Shown piece by piece: positions 59,124 through 64,000 of a stretch of 64,000 bases of DNA. The position numbers were made by a program, and so were the translations under genes. Origin of the DNA: Abelmoschus esculentus (taxonomy: Eukaryota; Streptophyta; Magnoliopsida; Malvales; Malvaceae); assembly GCA_035048815.1 (NCBI GenBank), contig JAUCBN010000034.1, forward strand, positions 7,666,737-7,730,736, read 5' to 3'. A model generated the notes under the pieces. It worked only from the letters and a program-made list of their open reading frames with translations. It was not told the origin of the DNA and ran no database searches. The stretch's first letter is position 1. The number at the start of each line of letters is the position of its first letter.

Positions 59124-59287
59124 ATAGTGTCTATATTGGAAATAAGTTTCATAAAATAAAATTTAAAATTTAAAAATCAACTTAAATAAATTATCTATTA
59201 AAGAACTTAAATACATTATCTATTGAAAACATAAATAAAATTATAAGAGAAAGGGTGAAATGGAATTTGCTCCGGCATTGGAGCGGT

Positions 59288-59310
59288 CCCCCCCCCCCCC
59301 CCCCCCCCCC
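59288..59310. repeat. Homopolymer C23
   Basis: 23 consecutive C bases on plus in otherwise A/T-rich DNA, next to a block of TCGAG/ACTCGG repeats. Confidence 0.9.
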
Positions 59311-59850
59311 GAAAGAAAATGGAAGGTACAAACCGAGTCGAGTTAAGTTTAGGTTTGGTCAGACTCGATTGAAAAATAATGTTATTGGACTTGGCATGGG
59401 AATGAGGCTCAACTCGGGTTCGAAGCTCGTTGGGGTAAGCTCGGGCTCGTCAGACTCGGTTTGGTTCGACTCGACTTAAAATAGATAATTTTATTATAAT
59501 TTCTTTCTATAAAAGATAGAGCCTCATTAAAAATTTTTTTATAACCAACACTAAAATGAAATTCAATATAGAGAAAGGGGAAAACGCTTAATTTATTTTA
59601 ATTAATTTATTTTTGGTAGATTTCTCCTATTTTATTTTAATGCTTTTCTTTTGCTAAGGAAATTACTTTTTAGTGTATATGTAGCATATATGTAATATAA
59701 TTATTCTGATTCTGTTTATGAGCTTTTCGAGTCGAGCTTGAATAAGTTCGACACGACTTATTAATGTCTTGAGCCGAACCTGAGCACGAGTCGTATTCAC
59801 TCAAACTAAATTTTAACCGAACCGAATTTGAGTAACTCACGAGCCGGTTA
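59311..59850. repeat. ACTCGG/TCGAGC degenerate repeat blocks flanking A/T-rich DNA
   Basis: Blocks at 59320-59475 and 59715-59845 hold variants of GACTCG, CTCGGG and GAGTCGAGC on both sides of an A/T-rich middle, another hAT-like subterminal pattern. Terminal repeats were not identified. Confidence 0.4.
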
Positions 59851-60104
59851 GGCTTATTATGCATTTGATTCATAAAAGGAGGTGCATCCAAACGCACCCC
59901 AATTAGTGCTCACTTGGACCTAAAAATTTAAGAATAAAATTTAAAATACTTTTTAAATTAAATATATAATATTTTTGTTATATACATTAATAAAAAATAA
60001 TTTTTAAAAATATTAAACTAAGCATGAATTTATTTTTTAAAAAATTGGGGTTGTAGATGCATCCCACCAGGTTTTGGTGCATCTGTAATGAGTATAAATC
60101 CTTT

Positions 60105-60880
60105 GACTTAAGCACACAAATCAATGAAGTTCTTATTTTTTTATCTAATTAAGCCCTCAAATTAAAAAAAAAATCAATTTAGCTCTTAAACTTTTGTAAA
60201 AGATCAATTAAACCTATAAATTTTTTTTACATCCAATTAAACCCTCAAACATAGAAAAAAATAAAATTGGTCCTTTAACCAACTTTGATTATTAACTTTT
60301 AACAATTTTTTTAAATTTTTTGACACGTGTTGCAACAAAATAATACCATTTGTCATTTCTAAGATTTTTTATGATTTTATTTTTAAAATTATATAAAAAT
60401 TCTGAAAAAATATTTTAAATTCCAAAATTTAATTTAAAATAATAAATAATAATATTTAAAAGATTAAAAACTAAAAAATTAAAAATATTAAATATTAGTA
60501 TATAATTAAAAAAATATTTTTATATTTTAAAATAATTTTAGAATTTTCAAGATTTTTTATATATTTTTTAAAATTTAAAATTTCTTAAAATGATAAGTGG
60601 TATTATCTTGTTACAACATGTGTCAAAGAATTAAAAAAAATTAAAGTTAACGGTTAAAATTGATCAAAGGGCCAAATTGTTTTTTTTTGTTTGAATTTGA
60701 GAGCTTAATTGATGTAAAAAAAGTTTAAAGGCTTCATTGATTTTTTGCAAGAGTTTAAAGGCTAAATTAATTTTTTTCTTGAGTTTGATGAGGGCTTAAT
60801 TGAGTGCAAAAAAATATTTAAGGGCTTAATTGATTTTTTTACAAAAAATTAAGGGCTTATCGAACCCTTAAGCCTTATTT
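60105..60880. mobile_element. Long inverted-repeat (foldback, MULE-like) element
   Basis: The left arm (about 60105-60400) and right arm (about 60590-60880) are reverse complements over nearly 290 bases with moderate divergence. Paired landmarks are GACACGTGTTGCAACAAAATAA with its complement near 60615, and GGTCCTTTAACCAACTTTGAT with GATCAAAGGGCC. Arms contain internal CAATTAAGCCC sub-repeats. Long terminal inverted repeats without coding suggest a non-autonomous Mutator-like or foldback element. Exact ends and a 9-bp duplication could not be fixed. Confidence 0.65.
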
Positions 60881-60884
60881 ATTT

Positions 60885-62600
60885 TAAGGTGTGTATATGT
60901 TTAATTTATAATTGTTTAGAGTTTGAATATTATGTTTATGTTCGTTTGTTTATATTTTGAAGGTACTTGTGTTCGTTGGTTTAACATTCACAGATTTGTT
61001 CGTTTAATGTTTGGGTATATATTAATTAATTGTTCGTGAACATGTCCTTGTATGTCCACAAAAAGATGGTATATATGTTCGCCAAAATGGTGAATTACAT
61101 CACTAGTCCTTAAACTCTTTAGGTTTAATAGTTTGAACTCCAAAATTTACCATATGTTCAATGTTGTTCATACATTCTTTAATATTTAAAATCTAAAAAG
61201 ATAAAATGAAAATAAAAACCAAATAAATGAGTTGATAAACAAAATTGTTCACGAATATAAATCAATAAACGAACCAAACACACATAAGTTCATATTCATT
61301 CGTTTATTATATGGATTAGATAAATTTTGTTCATACTAATTTATTTAGCTTAATAAATAAACATAAACGAATTTTATATGAACGATTCATGAATAGTTTG
61401 TTAAACGTTATATTCATTTACGTTCTCACAAAAAAGTATATCATGTATTTATTCATTTATTTGATTAGTTGGTCAAGCTGCTCGTCTTTGTTTTCATGTA
61501 TTTCTATAAGTTATAGGTTTTAAACCTACCGAAAATACTCTCATTACGTCCCTTAGAGTTCTCATTCCCTTCTTCTCTAAGTATGATTAATATTAGATTT
61601 AAAATTTATAAAAAAAATTAATTAAAGTTGGAGCTCATCTTTTAACCTATATTAAATGTAGAATATTTAAAACCAAAATATTACTTTTTTTACAATCTAT
61701 TTATACTTCTAATTAGAGAAGAGAAATAGAAGACTCTAAGAAAAAAAAAATATTCATGTTAGATCTTGAAATCGGGATCTAAAAAAATAGAATAAGAGCA
61801 AACAAACAACTTTGATTAACTGATTATCAATATTTTCTCAAAAATATTATTTTAAATATAAATAAAGAGGAAGAGTTCGAAGATTACCTCCTTTTAATCT
61901 AATAGGTATAACTTTCGCAAGATAATTATTCAATAAAATTTGAAACATTAAACCGATCTAAGTTAACACTTTTCAACAATTTCCTTTTTTTTTATATTTC
62001 TTCTATAAGGATGAGTGTACGATATTACACATTGTTATACATCACAATTTTTCTTTAATTTTGTATAATTATATTTGAAAATTAAAGATCCAGTTAAAAA
62101 CCTCCTCTAAATCTCCATCTACTTTTATCCAAACTCAGCCACCTTACCTTCTTTTCTAAGAGCAAGCGCGAAAATCAATGGGAAGATATTTTAAAGATGC
62201 ATTTGATTCATAAAATATAAGGTTACCTTTGTAAATAAAATTCTTATAATTCTTAAATTTATTCTAATTTCTTAGTTAAATCTTATAAGTTAAATTTAAA
62301 AATTTGTCGCTTAAGTTATAAATCTTAGGTTTAATTAGCTTATAATATACCAAATAATTTTTAACAGTAAACTCAAAAAGCTTTCATTTATTATAAAACG
62401 TAGTCGTATAATATTATTATGATAATTTGGTTAGATATTTGATAATAATCTTATAAAAGCATGCATCTATTAAACTCAATTATAATCGTCTCAATGTCTG
62501 AATTTTAAAGATATCTCAATATATTAAACATTAATATAAAATAATTAAAAGAAAATTTATATTGAGTTATCGATTGTTATCTAAATAAAGTGAGATGCTT
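60885..62600. other. AT-rich intergenic DNA
   Basis: No supported gene or RNA. 60900-61450 holds degenerate GTTCGTTT/GAACGAA-type phrases (for example near 60950-61030 and 61250-61400), possibly another inverted-repeat remnant. Confidence 0.4.
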
Positions 62601-62601
62601 C

Positions 62602-63015
62602 AAGTACCAAGTCGCCTAAAGAAAAATATCAAATAAAGTTTGAGTTGTAAAATATGACTCATTAAATTGAATAACTCGAAATTTTTTAAGTCGACTTGAC
62701 TTGACTCAATCGAATACTAACCCATAGGACTAGGTAGTCGACTCGGATATAATTAGGTCGGGTCTGGGGCAATTTTTCTTGGTAACCGAGTATCCGACCC
62801 GATAAGTTTTAATATTTTTTTAGTTTTAAATTATATTTTTATTTTAGGTTGCTTAATATTTTTACCTAATTTTAAATTTAAAATCTAAATTATTTCTATG
62901 TTTATTTTATATATTTTTAAATTTAAAATTTTTAAAATATATTTTTATTAATTTATTATTAATACTAAAAAAAAAACGAGATTAATATTTTTAACTTTTT
63001 ATCAATAACAAACGT

Positions 63016-63061
<46 letters not shown>

Positions 63062-63145
63062 CGACCCGTTTTTTCAAAGTCAATGTTGGGCATTGACCCG
63101 AGCCATGAATCGTCAAGTTGGGTAAAGTACCAAGTCGCCTAAAGA
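62602..63145. repeat. Insertion-like segment bounded by a 21-bp direct repeat, with (TA)21
   Basis: AAGTACCAAGTCGCCTAAAG plus one A occurs exactly at 62602-62622 and 63125-63145, 523 bases apart. Between them lie TCGACTCGG/GGTCGGGTC-type repeats, an A/T-rich middle, a TA microsatellite (63019-63060) and ACGACCCG/GACCCGAG repeats. It could be a mobile insertion with a long duplication or a tandem duplication remnant. Confidence 0.5.
63019..63060. repeat. (TA)21 microsatellite
   Basis: 42 bases of uninterrupted TA repeat. Confidence 0.95.
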
Positions 63146-63427
63146 GTTTGATTATCTAAAAAGATAACTATAGGAAAATGACTTATGAAACTCAGTGTGT
63201 CTCTAAGGTATAACATAATATAATAATATAATAAACACGGTTTATATAAATATTTTTTCAAATATAAATTCTCAGATAAATATAAGTCATGATGCATGAA
63301 TGATGTCATGTATAGAGCATAAATTGCAACTACATCGTCACCAGTCCGAAATGGTGGAATTTCCCAGAACCTTCACCTACAATGTCACCCAAACCCAAGA
63401 GTGGTCTTAGGGCTTCCAAACCAAAAG
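63146..63427. other. Short gap, no gene seen
   Basis: Mixed composition. The right half (63300-63427) is less A/T-rich and may be flanking repeat sequence, but I recognise no motif. Confidence 0.35.
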
Positions 63428-64000
63428 TGTAACACCCCGATCCGGTGCCACATTGGGCCTCCGGCCCAAAACCTATATTTTAAAGTTTCGGCTGCAAGCC
63501 CAAGTAAAAACAGTTTGAGTCCAACTAAAACCATAATATACCAAAGGTTTCAAATCCAAATATAACATGATCCAATATTTAAAACATTACGGAGCTCCAA
63601 ATATTACAAACCCATTCAAAACATTCAACCCAAATTAAATAAACAGATTTACAAATACATATAGGGTTCGACAAAGTACTAGCCCACTACATCAAATCAT
63701 TGTACTTTACCACATGTCGATGCTGAAATCCAAACCTCGATGGTGCTCCACAGAACTGACTTCACCTAACCTACGCACGAAAACACATTTCAAATGCTGA
63801 GCTACAAAAGCTCAATGGGTACACCGAACTCGACCCATAATCATGCATATCATAAGCAATAATGCAAAGCATATAAATATCGTGCATGATATGATGGTCA
63901 AGCATGCTTACCCACAACATGGCATTAACGAATGTATAATATTGCACACAACATATACATATCACAACATAGTCAAACACAAAAGTGAGACCCGCGTCCA
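63428..64000 (-). repeat. Second copy of the solo-LTR family, inverted, cut by window end
   Basis: On the minus strand it ends GGGGTGTTACA at 63428 and aligns to the 3' part of 26587-28739. Shared landmarks are the GGCCCAATGTGGCACCG phrase, the block matching 28250-28530 (GGAGCACCATCGAGGTTTGG) and AAAGCTCA around the GTACCCACTGAG motif. Whether it is solo or belongs to a full element cannot be seen. Confidence 0.85.

Noticed and set aside
1..64000. tRNA, rRNA or known structural RNA genes
   Set aside because: The only tRNA-like matches are primer-binding sites beside LTRs; no cloverleaf with internal A and B boxes was noticed.
1..64000. Organelle-derived insert or biosynthetic gene cluster
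   Set aside because: No plastid or mitochondrial gene sequence was recognised, and the two intact-looking genes (laccase, IPCS) are functionally unrelated and 22 kb apart.

Overview
This is a plant nuclear window, almost certainly from a eudicot. It is AT-rich, has two multi-exon host genes with GT-AG introns, and is otherwise dominated by LTR retrotransposons, hAT-type DNA elements and their debris. The host proteins look most like those of rosids. A Malvales source is possible, but that is an impression and not something the sequence proves.

Host genes. A six-exon laccase (8308-10797, minus) is intact on paper: 565 codons, four copper-ligand motifs, signal peptide, TATA box and poly(A) signal. 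A twelve-exon inositol phosphorylceramide synthase (IPCS/ERH1 family, 32566-35260, minus) is complete in layout, but exon 4 as written is one base short in an A/T run, so the frame breaks. Two pieces of host-gene debris lie next to it on the same strand: a frameshifted SDE3-type helicase fragment (about 30751-31090) and a first-exon fragment of a universal stress protein A-like gene (31252-31560).

Layout. 1-753: broken hAT transposase with BED finger. 839-1780: three tandem ~336-bp units with a stem-loop core. 2027-3388: copia RT/RNase H remnant plus LTR. 3389-8266: AT-rich intergenic. 8267-10889: laccase. 14354-16389: a 2.0-kb non-autonomous LTR element with TSDs. 16716-22174: a near full-length decayed copia element. 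23495-26217: a 2.7-kb hAT-like element. 26587-28739: a 2.15-kb solo LTR. 30751-31560: gene debris. 32566-35260: IPCS. 35855-38262: a second, truncated copia copy (minus), joined directly to a 5'-truncated chromovirus (38264-41374). 41393-54726: a gypsy element with most of pol deleted, which hosts a 9.6-kb Athila/Tat-type gypsy element (44432-54042, minus) with 5-bp TSDs. 55010-55757: a 5'-truncated LINE end with a 17-bp TSD. 58567-59123: a hAT MITE with perfect 8-bp TSDs. 60105-60880: a long inverted-repeat (foldback, MULE-like) element. 63428-64000: a second, inverted copy of the solo-LTR family running off the window.

The two intact-looking genes sit in short gene islands between repeat blocks. 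LTR comparisons made by eye give about 2% for the nested Athila-type element, about 2.3% for the 2.0-kb element and about 3% for the outer gypsy element. The inner element being younger than its host agrees with the nesting order. I found no operon-like or defence-type system. The most notable items are the IPCS frameshift, the 2.0-kb non-autonomous LTR family, the stem-loop repeat shared between a tandem array and a copia leader, and the degenerate TTTCGATACC arrays at two separate loci.
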